A stretch of 11,910 nt of DNA from Frateuria_A sp035695185 (GCF_035695185.1 NZ_DASSES010000135.1:1-11910); one strand, 5' to 3'. Positions 1 to 8,435 are shown, counted from the stretch's first letter. Notes: generated by a model not told the origin, from the letters alone. Program-made: numbers and translations.

Positions 1-141
1 GCAGCTATGACCACTCGGCCCAGCGCGCCGCGCACTGGTGGGCTTGGCTGCATCAGTACAACTGGCACCGGCCACACGCCAGCCTGGACTACCGGCCACC
101 TATCACCCGCATCGCCATGAACAACCTGGTGGGTTTACACA
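1..141 (+). mobile_element. Right end of an IS481-family insertion sequence
   Basis: The element ends inside the transposase gene. Read on the minus strand from 141, the terminal sequence starts TGTGTAAACCCACCAGG, continuing to GTTGTTCATGG. From memory this resembles the terminal inverted repeat of IS481, which starts TGTGAAG and contains AGGTTGT. The left end and the matching inverted repeat are outside the window, so the boundary at 141 is inferred from the resemblance and from the adjacent NCTAGN site. Confidence 0.7.
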
Positions 142-146
142 GCTAG
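3..146 (+). CDS. IS481-family transposase, C-terminal fragment (runs off left edge)
   Basis: Only the last 47 residues are in the window. They end an integrase-core (DDE) transposase, which cuts and rejoins the ends of its own insertion sequence. The visible part carries the family signature YNWHRPHASLDYRPP, followed by a tail ending NNLVGLHS, which I recognise as typical of IS481-family enzymes. The catalytic DDE residues lie outside the window, apart from the region just after the last one. The reading frame is open to the left edge, so this is a cut-off by the window rather than evidence of a broken gene. The TAG stop at 144-146 lies inside the probable target duplication, beyond the IS end proper at 141. 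An IS3-type integrase is the alternative, but the C-terminal tail fits IS481 better. Confidence 0.85.
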   Translation, partial: SYDHSAQRAAHWWAWLHQYNWHRPHASLDYRPPITRIAMNNLVGLHS

Positions 147-147
147 C
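142..147. repeat. Probable 6-bp IS481 target-site duplication (GCTAGC)
   Basis: GCTAGC directly follows the proposed IS end at 141. IS481 and IS1002 of Bordetella are known to duplicate a 6-bp NCTAGN target, and this site fits exactly. The second copy should lie next to the left end of the IS, outside the window, so the duplication itself is not seen. The TAG at 144-146 serves as the transposase stop codon. Confidence 0.6.
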
Positions 148-182
148 GGGTCTCGCCGACCCAGCGCCAAGGCGAACCCCGG

Positions 183-217
183 CCCCTCACCCCAGCCCTC
201 CCCGGAGGAGAAAGGGA
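183..217. repeat. Intergenic repeat, copy 1 (CCCTCACCCC...CCGGAGGAG type)
   Basis: A C-rich then G-rich stretch: CCCCTCACCCCAGCCCTC followed by CCCGGAGGAGAAAGGGA. It resembles the abundant intergenic element of xanthomonads and relatives that reads CCCTCACCCCA(A/G)CCCTCTCCC. A related copy in the same orientation lies at 379-414. The central CTCC-CGGAGGAG part can fold. It does not code for protein. Confidence 0.6.
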
Positions 218-249
218 GCTGGCCTCTGCTCCTGGCTCTGTGCCCTTTC

Positions 250-272
250 GAAAAGTGCGCGCAGCAGCGCGC
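250..272 (-). terminator. Candidate glnE terminator (hairpin plus short U-run)
   Basis: On the minus strand GCGCGC-TGCT-GCGCGC (272 down to 257) forms a 6-bp all-GC stem with a four-base loop, followed by ACTTTTCG. It is the only hairpin downstream of glnE with a U-run on its 3' side in the direction of glnE transcription. It lies about 150 bases past the stop codon, so it could equally belong to the repeat cluster. Confidence 0.35.
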
Positions 273-351
273 TGCCTTCTCCGGGCCCCCATGGCGCGAC
301 GGGCGGACGGCCGGTCGCCCGCAGGTGGCCGGCAGCACGCCGGCCAATTTT

Positions 352-376
352 TCGACGGGACTTCGAGTCCCGTCGA
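352..376. repeat. Perfect 11-bp hairpin between glnE and the IS
   Basis: TCGACGGGACT and AGTCCCGTCGA are exact reverse complements around a 3-base TCG centre, which can also be read as a C-UUCG-type tight loop. The T-run (347-351) lies on the wrong side for a plus-strand terminator and becomes an A-run downstream on the minus strand, so it is not a standard terminator in either direction. It sits next to the second intergenic repeat copy and may be part of a composite repeat. Confidence 0.6.
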
Positions 377-378
377 GA

Positions 379-414
379 CCCCCTCACCCGGCCCACTCCC
401 GGCGGGGAGAGAAA
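379..414. repeat. Intergenic repeat, copy 2
   Basis: CCCCCTCACCCGGCCCACTC followed by CCGGCGGGGAGAGAAA. This is the same design and orientation as the copy at 183-217, with several substitutions. It ends only a few bases before the glnE stop codon, so the repeat lies in the 3' untranslated part of glnE mRNA. Confidence 0.55.
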
Positions 415-422
415 GCAGATCG

Positions 423-3266
423 TCAGGCGAAGTCGAAACCGAGGGCGGTGGTCACTGCGCGCACCTCCGCGCACAGCGCCTCGAGCGCCGGCTCGCGCGG
501 CGCGATCCGCGGCCGCAGGTCCAGGGTGCAGGCCAAGGCACGCTGCAGCAACTCGGCGTGCACCCGCGCGAACACGTCCGCCTGCGCCGGGTCCAGCAGC
601 CCGAGGCGCCGGCAGGCATCGATCAGCGCCGCATTGGCGGTATGCGCAAGCAACGACGGATGGGCCGCGGCGTGCGCGAGCACCAGTCCCTGCAGCGCGA
701 ACTCGATGTCCAGCAGCCCGCCATGGCCCTGCTTGAGGTCCAGCCGCGCCGCGTCCGAGCGATCCCGCTCCGTGCGCCAGCGCCGGCGCATCTGGCTGAC
801 CTCGGCGAGCACCGCCGTGCGCTCGCGCGGCACCGCCAGCACTTCGCGCCGGACCGCGCCCAGGGCCTGGCCGAGCGCCGCATCGCCGGCCACCGTGCGA
901 GCGCGCAGCAACGCCTGGTGTTCCCAGGTCCAGGCACGACTGCGCTGGTAGGCGGCGAACGCTTCCAGGCTGCTCACCAAGAGGCCCTTGGAGCCGTCCG
1001 GGCGCAGTCGCGTATCGACCTCGTACAGGCGCCCCGCGCGGGTGAGGATGGTCAACCAGTTCATCACGCGCTGCGCCAGGCGCTGGTACCAGCGCACCCC
1101 GTCGAGCGGACGGGCGCCGTCGCTGGCGAGCTGCGTACGCGCGCCGTCGAACACGAACACCAGGTCCAGGTCCGAGGCGAAGCCCAGCTCCTCGCCACCG
1201 AGGCTGCCGTAGCCGAGTACGGCAAAGCCCGAGCCCTCGCCGGGCAGGCGGCCGTGCTGTGCGACCAGCTCGCGCTCGGCCAGCGCGGTGACCGCCTCCA
1301 CCACCGAGCCGGCCAGCGCGGCGAGGCGGCGCGCGGTGGCGACCGCATCGGCGCGTCCGTCGTTGAAAGCCAGGCCGAGACGGAAGGCGATACTGGCCTT
1401 GAACTCGTTGATGCGTTCGAGCTCGGCCTCGGCTTCGCGCTCGTCCAGTGTCGCCAGCACGCGGCTGATCTCGGCGCTGATGTCGGCGCGCTTGAGCGGC
1501 AACTGGTCGATGCGCGGGTCGAGCACGTCATCCAGCAGCAACGGCTGGGCGATGACCCGCTCGGCCAGGAAGGCGCTGTCGGCGAACAGTCGTGCCAGCC
1601 GGGCGCGCGCGGCGGGCTGCTCCTCCAGCAGGGCGAGGTAGGCCGAGCGCCGGGCCACCGCCTGCACCAGCCGGCACAGGCGCAGCAGGCAGGGCAACGG
1701 CGCGGCGCTGGCGCGGGCGGCGGCGATCAGGTGCGGCATGAGGTGATCCAGCCGCTCGCGCGAGCGCGGTGACATCGCTCGCACCGAGGCCGCCTGCGGC
1801 AGCTTGGCCAACGCCTCGGCCGCCTCGATGCCTGGCTCGAAACCGGCCGCCTCCAGCACGCCGGGCTCCGGCACGCCGTGGCAGGCCTGCTGCCACAACG
1901 TGGTGTCGGCGACCGCCACGCGGGCGGCGCGCCCGCCGGCGGGCATCAGCACGCTGGCGAAATCCTCGCTGACCACCGCGCGGTGGCGCGCCAGTTCGGC
2001 TTCCAGTGCCTCCCAGTGCCCATGCCCGAGGCCTCGCGCGATGCGCTCGCGGCTGAGCGCGTCCTCGGGCAGGTCGTGGGTCTGCGCGTCGCGCAGCATC
2101 TGCACGCGATTCTCGACCCGGCGCAGGCAGCGGTAGGCCTCCCGCAGTGCCTTGGCACGCGCCGCACCGATGTGCCCGCGCGCCTCGCAGGCGGCCAGCG
2201 CCGGCACCAGCCCGCGTACGCGCAGGCTCGGCTCGCGCCCGCCGCGGATCAGCTGCTCGAGCTGCACGATGAACTCGATCTCGCGGATCCCGCCGGGACC
2301 GAGCTTGAGGTTGTCGGCCAGGTCCTTGCGCGCCACCTCGGCGTCGATCAGCGCCTTCATCTCGCGCAGCCCGGCGAAGGCGGTGTAGTCCAGGTACTTG
2401 CGGTAGACGAACGGGCGCAACAGCTCCTGCAGCTGCTTGCCGGCGGCGCGGTCGCCGGCTACCGGGCGTGCCTTGATCCAGGCGTAGCGCTCCCAGTCGC
2501 GCCCCTCGCTCTGGTAGTACTGCTCCATCGCCGCGAAGGAGAGCGCCAACCGCCCGGCGTTGCCGAACGGGCGCAGGCGCAGGTCCACCCGCGCGCAGAT
2601 GCCATCGTCGGTGGGCTCGTTGAGCAGGCGTACCAGCTGCCGGCCGAGCCGCACGAAGTATTCGCTGTTGTCCAGCGAACGCGTGCCGTCGCTCTGCCCG
2701 GCCTGCGGATAGGCCAGCACCAGGTCGATATCCGACGAAAAGTTCAGCTCGGCCCCGCCTAGCTTGCCGAAGCCGATCACAACCAGCCGCTGCAGTGCGC
2801 CGTCCTCGCCGCGTGCATGGCCGTAGCGGGCGGCCAGCGCGCGCTCGGACCAGCCCAGTGCGGCACCCAGCAGCGACTCGTACAGCACGCTGGTGGCCGA
2901 AAGCGTTTCGGCCAGGTCGTCCAGTCCGTTGATGTCGCGGAAGACCAGCCGCAGTGCCTCGGCATGGCGGAACCGGCGCAGCGCGGCCAGCGTGGCGCCC
3001 TCGTCTTCGGGCAGGGCCAGCGAGCCGATGCGCGTCGCCGCGTCGCCGCCGGCGCGCAGGCGGTCCAGGCCGGCCGGCGCCAGCAACTGCGGTTGCCGCC
3101 GCCACACCTCGAAGGCGAAGTCGCTGGCGGCGAGCGTGCGACGGATACGCTCGGCCACGCCGGCGTCGTCGTGCAACGCCACACCGGCGGCGCGGCAGCC
3201 GGCGGCGAGTTCGGCGTAGCGGTCGTCGATCAGCGCACGCAGCGCGGGGCTTTCGGGGGCGCTCAT
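423..3266 (-). CDS. glnE: Bifunctional glutamine synthetase adenylyltransferase / adenylyl-removing enzyme
   Basis: GlnE (947 aa, the usual length) adds AMP to a tyrosine of each glutamine synthetase subunit and removes it again, under control of PII protein and glutamine, so tuning ammonia assimilation in the cytoplasm. Two nucleotidyltransferase domains are visible. The N-terminal, deadenylating one has GFGKLGG at about 165-171 with D179/D181 and VDLRLRPFG near 227. The C-terminal, adenylylating one has GYGSLGG at about 685-691 with D699/D701 and VDTRLRPDG near 750. In the second motif Ser688 stands where many homologues have Lys; as far as I recall this is normal in xanthomonads. I chose ATG 3266 (MSAPESP): the upstream in-frame start at 3341 would add 25 residues without family similarity. 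No strong ribosome site precedes it, and a CACAAT box 7 bases upstream of the ATG allows a very short leader. It is divergent from the phosphoglycerol transferase gene. Confidence 0.97.
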   Translation of the reverse strand: MSAPESPALRALIDDRYAELAAGCRAAGVALHDDAGVAERIRRTLAASDFAFEVWRRQPQLLAPAGLDRLRAGGDAATRIGSLALPEDEGATLAALRRFRHAEALRLVFRDINGLDDLAETLSATSVLYESLLGAALGWSERALAARYGHARGEDGALQRLVVIGFGKLGGAELNFSSDIDLVLAYPQAGQSDGTRSLDNSEYFVRLGRQLVRLLNEPTDDGICARVDLRLRPFGNAGRLALSFAAMEQYYQSEGRDWERYAWIKARPVAGDRAAGKQLQELLRPFVYRKYLDYTAFAGLREMKALIDAEVARKDLADNLKLGPGGIREIEFIVQLEQLIRGGREPSLRVRGLVPALAACEARGHIGAARAKALREAYRCLRRVENRVQMLRDAQTHDLPEDALSRERIARGLGHGHWEALEAELARHRAVVSEDFASVLMPAGGRAARVAVADTTLWQQACHGVPEPGVLEAAGFEPGIEAAEALAKLPQAASVRAMSPRSRERLDHLMPHLIAAARASAAPLPCLLRLCRLVQAVARRSAYLALLEEQPAARARLARLFADSAFLAERVIAQPLLLDDVLDPRIDQLPLKRADISAEISRVLATLDEREAEAELERINEFKASIAFRLGLAFNDGRADAVATARRLAALAGSVVEAVTALAERELVAQHGRLPGEGSGFAVLGYGSLGGEELGFASDLDLVFVFDGARTQLASDGARPLDGVRWYQRLAQRVMNWLTILTRAGRLYEVDTRLRPDGSKGLLVSSLEAFAAYQRSRAWTWEHQALLRARTVAGDAALGQALGAVRREVLAVPRERTAVLAEVSQMRRRWRTERDRSDAARLDLKQGHGGLLDIEFALQGLVLAHAAAHPSLLAHTANAALIDACRRLGLLDPAQADVFARVHAELLQRALACTLDLRPRIAPREPALEALCAEVRAVTTALGFDFA

Positions 3267-3396
3267 CCGGCCATTGTGCCGTAGCCCCGGGGCCGCATGA
3301 ACCGGCAGCAACCACCGGTGGCGGACGAACGCATGATTCATTTCCGCCCGATTACAGTCACCTTTCCCTCACGTCGTGCCAGCGGACCATCCTTTC
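3267..3396. promoter_or_regulatory. Divergent intergenic region of glnE and the LTA-synthase-like gene
   Basis: This 130-bp gap must carry promoters for both directions. Possible -10 boxes are TGTAAT (minus strand, in GACTGTAATCG, around 3350-3358) and CACAAT just upstream of the glnE start. On the plus strand GATTACAGT at about 3350-3358 is the only A/T-rich candidate. None has a convincing -35 partner. No sigma-54 -24/-12 pair is present here, despite the nitrogen role of glnE. A palindrome, CCACCGGTGG, lies near 3312-3321. Confidence 0.35.
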
Positions 3397-5286
3397 ATGC
3401 CTTTGACCGATCACCCCACCACCCACTGGCGCCCGCGTGCCGCGCGCATCCTGGCCGTGGTGCTGATGAGCCTGGCCTTCGTGCTGCTGACCGGCCTGAT
3501 GGATGGCGGCGTCGGCGTGACCCCGCTGCGCATCTTCGACCAGCCGCGCTTTCCGCTGGCCAACGCCCTGCCTGGACTGCTGGCGGCGTGGGCGCTGCTG
3601 GCGTTCACCCGGCGGCTGGTCTTTTCGTTCGGGCTGGTGTTCCTGTTCGAGGCGCTGCTCTACCAGATCAACGCGCTGAAGGCCGCCAACCTGGGCAATC
3701 CGCTGATGCCGGCCGATTTCCTGATGGTCGACCAGCTCGCCAAGGGCGGCGCACACGTGCTGGTCGGCTACCTGCCGCACAGTCCGTGGCCTTACCTGGG
3801 CCTGCTCGCCGGCATCGCACTGATCGTGGCGATGTGGCGCCTGGAGCCGCCGCTGTTTCCCCGCCGCGGTTACGGCAAGCGCCTGCTCGGCGGGGCTGCC
3901 GCGGTGGTACTGCTGGGTAGCCTGCTGGGCGGCGTGGGCGCATGGGGCAAGGTCTACAACGCACGTGTGCTCTGGCTGGAACCGTGGTCACCGAACGTGA
4001 CGGCAAACCACTCGGGCCTGGTCAGCTCGCTGCTGCTGTTCCACCAGCAATACGGGCATGGAGGGCACAAGGCCGACCCGGATGCGGCCAAGGCGCTGAT
4101 CGCGCAGACCCGGCAGGCGCTGGAGGCCCGCCTCGGTGCGGCACCGCCGGGCGGCGAGCGGCCGGACATCGTGGTGGTGCAGAGCGAGTCGTTCTTCGAC
4201 CCGGCCATCATGCGCGGCTACCAGGACAACCACTTCACGCCCAACCTGCACCGCCTGGAGCAGCAGGGCACGAGCGGCCCGCTGCACGTGCCTACGTTCG
4301 GCGGTGGCACCATCCGCACCGAGTTCGAGGTGCTCACCGGCCTGTCGCTGCGCTACTTCGACGAACTGCAGTTCCCCTACCTGACGCTCGACCAGAAGGT
4401 GGTGCCCAGCGTGGTGCGTACGCTGCGCGCGCACGGCTACAGCACGACCGCGATCCACGGCAACGATCCGGCGTTCTGGAACCGCGCGGCGGCCTTCCGC
4501 AAGATCGGCTTCGATCGTTTCGTCTCGCAGTCGTCCTTTCCGAAGGACGCGCCGAACGACGGCAAGTACATGGCGGACCGGGCGATGACCGACGAGATCA
4601 TGCGCCAGCTCAAGGACAACGGTCCGCCGCAGTTCCTGTTCGCCATCAGCATCGAGGCGCACGGCCCGTACGACGTGCCCCCGGCCGACGCCGCCGCGCG
4701 CGACGCCATTCCGGTCCCGCCAGGCATCAGCGGCCGCGACAAGCAGGAGCTGCAGACCTACCTCTATCACGCCGAACACGCCGACGCCGAACTCGGCCGC
4801 CTCGCCCGGCTGCTGGCCGGGCGCGACCGCCCCACGCTGCTGCTGTTCTACGGCGACCACCTGCCGGCGCTGACCAACAGTTTCAACGTCACCGGCTTCG
4901 TCGACGGCGGCGACATGCTCAGCGAACCGGGCGTCTGGCTGCTGCTCGATCCGCGCAACCCCGGGCCGCCCCGGCGCGAGAGCCTGGCTTCCTGGATGTT
5001 GCCGGGCAAGCTGCTCGACGCCGCGGGTGTCCACGGCGATCCCTACTTCGCGCTGACCCAGGTGCTTGCGCCGCAGCTGGCCGGGTTCACCCGCACGCCC
5101 GGCGCGCCCCAGCCGGAAATGACCGCCGCCCAGAAGGTGATCGACCGCGACATGGCCAGCGTCGCGATGCTGCGCCTTAAGGGCAAGCTGGAGGCGCTGC
5201 TGCCGCCGCAACTGGTCTCGGCGAACCACGCGCCGGCGCCGGACCGCTCACCCGCACCGACGGGGGCCTACGGCGCGCGTCCTTGA
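3397..5286 (+). CDS. LTA-synthase/OpgB-like membrane phosphoglycerol (or phospho-head-group) transferase
   Basis: The 629-aa protein has five N-terminal membrane helices (about 18-36, 54-71, 75-92, 131-148, 162-183) and a periplasmic alkaline-phosphatase-fold domain. By family it moves a phosphorylated head group, usually phosphoglycerol from phosphatidylglycerol, to an acceptor. The catalytic set matches Staphylococcus LtaS: E264 in VQSESFFDP, nucleophile T305 in FGGGTIRTEF, H354 in IHGND followed by FWNR, H422 in EAHGPY, and D487-H488 in FYGDHLP. A diderm has no lipoteichoic acid, so the acceptor is more likely a periplasmic glucan (OpgB-like) or another envelope glycan or lipid; the sequence does not say which. 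The last 30 residues are a Pro/Ala-rich tail. I prefer ATG 3397 (AGCGGA about 10 bases upstream); GTG 3376 would add seven residues. It stands alone, divergent from glnE. Confidence 0.88.
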   Translation: MPLTDHPTTHWRPRAARILAVVLMSLAFVLLTGLMDGGVGVTPLRIFDQPRFPLANALPGLLAAWALLAFTRRLVFSFGLVFLFEALLYQINALKAANLGNPLMPADFLMVDQLAKGGAHVLVGYLPHSPWPYLGLLAGIALIVAMWRLEPPLFPRRGYGKRLLGGAAAVVLLGSLLGGVGAWGKVYNARVLWLEPWSPNVTANHSGLVSSLLLFHQQYGHGGHKADPDAAKALIAQTRQALEARLGAAPPGGERPDIVVVQSESFFDPAIMRGYQDNHFTPNLHRLEQQGTSGPLHVPTFGGGTIRTEFEVLTGLSLRYFDELQFPYLTLDQKVVPSVVRTLRAHGYSTTAIHGNDPAFWNRAAAFRKIGFDRFVSQSSFPKDAPNDGKYMADRAMTDEIMRQLKDNGPPQFLFAISIEAHGPYDVPPADAAARDAIPVPPGISGRDKQELQTYLYHAEHADAELGRLARLLAGRDRPTLLLFYGDHLPALTNSFNVTGFVDGGDMLSEPGVWLLLDPRNPGPPRRESLASWMLPGKLLDAAGVHGDPYFALTQVLAPQLAGFTRTPGAPQPEMTAAQKVIDRDMASVAMLRLKGKLEALLPPQLVSANHAPAPDRSPAPTGAYGARP

Positions 5287-5344
5287 TGGACGTCCAGGCG
5301 GCTTTTCACCTGGCCTGCACGAGCGGGCGTTCAGCCATCTGTCC

Positions 5345-5360
5345 GCCCGCTTAAGCGGGC
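5345..5360. terminator. Palindromic hairpin after the LTA-synthase-like gene
   Basis: GCCCGCTTAAGCGGGC is a perfect 16-bp palindrome, able to form a 6-bp GC stem with a UUAA loop. It begins 59 bases past the stop codon at 5286. No U-run follows, so a terminator role is uncertain. It could also be an operator for the following gene. Confidence 0.4.
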
Positions 5361-5384
5361 ACGGGCGTATTCAGAGTGCGGTCG

Positions 5385-5437
5385 GGGAAGGCCCCCTAGG
5401 TTCGGGACAACCGCGGAGGAGCTACCGCGGCCTTCCC
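5385..5437 (+). promoter_or_regulatory. Structured 5' leader before the first small secreted-protein gene
   Basis: GGGAAGG (5385-5391) pairs with CCTTCCC (5431-5437). Directly inside it CCGCGG (5411-5416) pairs with CCGCGG (5425-5430), leaving AGGAGCTA as the loop. The 3' side is one continuous 13-base strand; the 5' side has a 19-base bulge. The fold ends 6 bases before the ribosome site GGAGGA (5444-5449). The loop itself contains an AGGAG, a possible decoy ribosome site. Whether the fold regulates anything is inference; no transcription start is visible. Confidence 0.4.
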
Positions 5438-5455
5438 ACGACTGGAGGACAATCC

Positions 5456-6010
5456 ATGCGTAAGACTCTGCTTGCTGCTGTGATCGGTGCCGGTGTGTTT
5501 GCCGTCCTGCCTGCCTTGGCGCAGGTCAGCCTCGGTGGCGCCGGCAGGGTGGGTGCCGGCCTGACCGGTGGCGCCAGCGGCGCGCTGGGCGCAACGCCGG
5601 GCCAACTCGCCGTCCGGCCGGGCCAGACCCTGCAGCGCGCCGACCGCCACGTGCGCCATACCACCCGCCATGCCACGGCACAGACCCACCGCACGCTGGA
5701 TCGCCACGGTCAGGCCGACGTCGACACTGCCGCGCGTGGTTCGGCAGGCATCCGCGCGGGCGATCACCGCGCCGATGCGGACGCCGGGGTCCGCACGGGC
5801 GCCAGCGTGGATGCCGGGGCGGCAGCGGATCGGACTGCCGCTACCGCGCGTGGTGTCGGCGACCAGGTGAGCGACCGGGTGCATACCGCCGCCGGCAGCG
5901 CCGAACGCACGGCCGGCTCGGTCGGCGACGCCGCGCGCCGGACCGCCACCGGGAACTCGGTCGGCGCCGACGCCAGGGTCCGCGCCCAGGCCGACGAGCA
6001 CGGCCACTGA
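5456..6010 (+). CDS. Small exported low-complexity protein (paralogue 1)
   Basis: I do not recognise a named family. The 184-aa product starts with a clear Sec signal peptide: basic MRKT, a hydrophobic core to about 18, and ALA-Q cleavage after residue 22. The mature part opens with a Gly-rich stretch (VSLGGAGRVGAGLTGG), then is Ala/Arg/Asp/Thr/His-rich and polar, with recurring DR, ADA and ATAR-like units that suggest disorder or LEA-like weak helices. It has nine His but no Cys, Lys, Phe, Tyr or Trp after the signal. The likely location is the periplasm or outside the cell. GGAGGA lies 6 bases before the ATG, so the start is firm. The next plus-strand gene (6198) has nearly the same signal peptide and the same AQVxxGGAG junction. 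A strong hairpin follows the stop by 5 bases, so this gene is probably its own transcript. Confidence 0.8.
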   Translation: MRKTLLAAVIGAGVFAVLPALAQVSLGGAGRVGAGLTGGASGALGATPGQLAVRPGQTLQRADRHVRHTTRHATAQTHRTLDRHGQADVDTAARGSAGIRAGDHRADADAGVRTGASVDAGAAADRTAATARGVGDQVSDRVHTAAGSAERTAGSVGDAARRTATGNSVGADARVRAQADEHGH

Positions 6011-6015
6011 CGGCC

Positions 6016-6056
6016 GGCCGCAGGGTGGGCCCCGGCCACCGCCCCACCCTGCGGCC
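6016..6056 (+). terminator. Strong hairpin terminator after paralogue 1
   Basis: GGCCGCAGGGTGGG (6016-6029) and CCCACCCTGCGGCC (6043-6056) are a perfect 14-bp inverted repeat with a 13-base loop, starting 5 bases after the stop codon. Only CCTT follows, so it lacks a good U-run; at this GC content such stems still often mark transcript ends. It could also protect the mRNA 3' end while allowing some read-through. Confidence 0.6.
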
Positions 6057-6197
6057 CCTTCACGCCATATCCACCGCGGCCGGCTCACATCTGTCGGCCG
6101 CTCACGCAGCACCGGACCGGCGCACGCGCCAGGACAGGCCCGCCATCGCCCCGGCCGCCGCGGACGCTCTGCGGCAACCATCCGACGGAGGCAACTC

Positions 6198-6551
6198 ATG
6201 CACAAGACCCTGCTTGCCGTTTTCATCGGCGCCAGCGTGTTCGCTGTTCCCGCCTTTGCCCAGGTCATCCCGGGTGGTGCGGGGCAGGCTGCCACCCCGT
6301 CACAGACCGGCGCGAGCGCAACTGGCATGAGCGCGAACCCTGGCCTCGCCATCGGCGCGGGCGACGGCACCGCATCCACGACCGACGGCGCCGGTGCGGG
6401 TACCCAAGCGCTGGGCCTGGGCGGCCTGCTCAAGCAGACCCAGGCGCACGATGCCGGCCCGGTGGCGGACACGCCCAGCGAGGGTGCCGGACCGACCGGC
6501 GATCTGAACGCGAAGGCCCGCGAGAAGCTGCGCGCCGCGCGCGGGCACTGA
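6198..6551 (+). CDS. Small exported low-complexity protein (paralogue 2)
   Basis: The 117-aa protein has a Sec signal peptide (MHKTLL, hydrophobic core, AFA-Q cleavage after residue 21) almost matching that of the gene at 5456; about three quarters of the first 29 aligned residues are identical. The mature part starts VIPGGAGQ, then is Gly/Ala/Thr/Ser-rich and acidic in the middle, with a charged end (LNAKAREKLRAARGH). It lacks the Arg/His-rich body of its neighbour; both end in Gly-His. GGAGG sits 6 bases before the ATG, which fixes the start. No domain is recognised. The 187-bp gap to paralogue 1 contains its terminator and shows no clear promoter boxes. The gene converges on the ABC transporter gene, 21 bases away. 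Confidence 0.78.
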   Translation: MHKTLLAVFIGASVFAVPAFAQVIPGGAGQAATPSQTGASATGMSANPGLAIGAGDGTASTTDGAGAGTQALGLGGLLKQTQAHDAGPVADTPSEGAGPTGDLNAKAREKLRAARGH

Positions 6552-6557
6552 CCCGGG

Positions 6558-6572
6558 GCGGGGGACCCCCGC
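6558..6572. terminator. Hairpin between convergent genes
   Basis: GCGGGGG-A-CCCCCGC fills the 21-base gap between the stop codons of paralogue 2 (plus) and the ABC transporter (minus). With a realistic loop the stem is about 6 bp. It could stop transcription from both sides, though neither side has a U-run. Confidence 0.4.
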
Positions 6573-8417
<1,845 letters not shown>

Positions 8418-8435
8418 GGGCGCATCCCGGGGATG

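Noticed and set aside
240..1772. Long plus-strand open frame (510 codons) antisense to glnE
   Set aside because: It is the mirror of glnE codon bias in GC-rich DNA; its composition is Arg/Gln/Ala/Gly-rich with no recognisable domain, and glnE is certain.
3350..3390. Possible sigma-54 site for glnE on the minus strand (TGGCAC near 3377)
   Set aside because: The TGGCAC is followed by GACGT then GAGG instead of TTGC, so the -12 element is absent.
3988..5229. Minus-strand open frame (413 codons) opposite the LTA-synthase-like gene
   Set aside because: Shadow of the plus-strand gene, which has all catalytic motifs; the antisense product has no domain.
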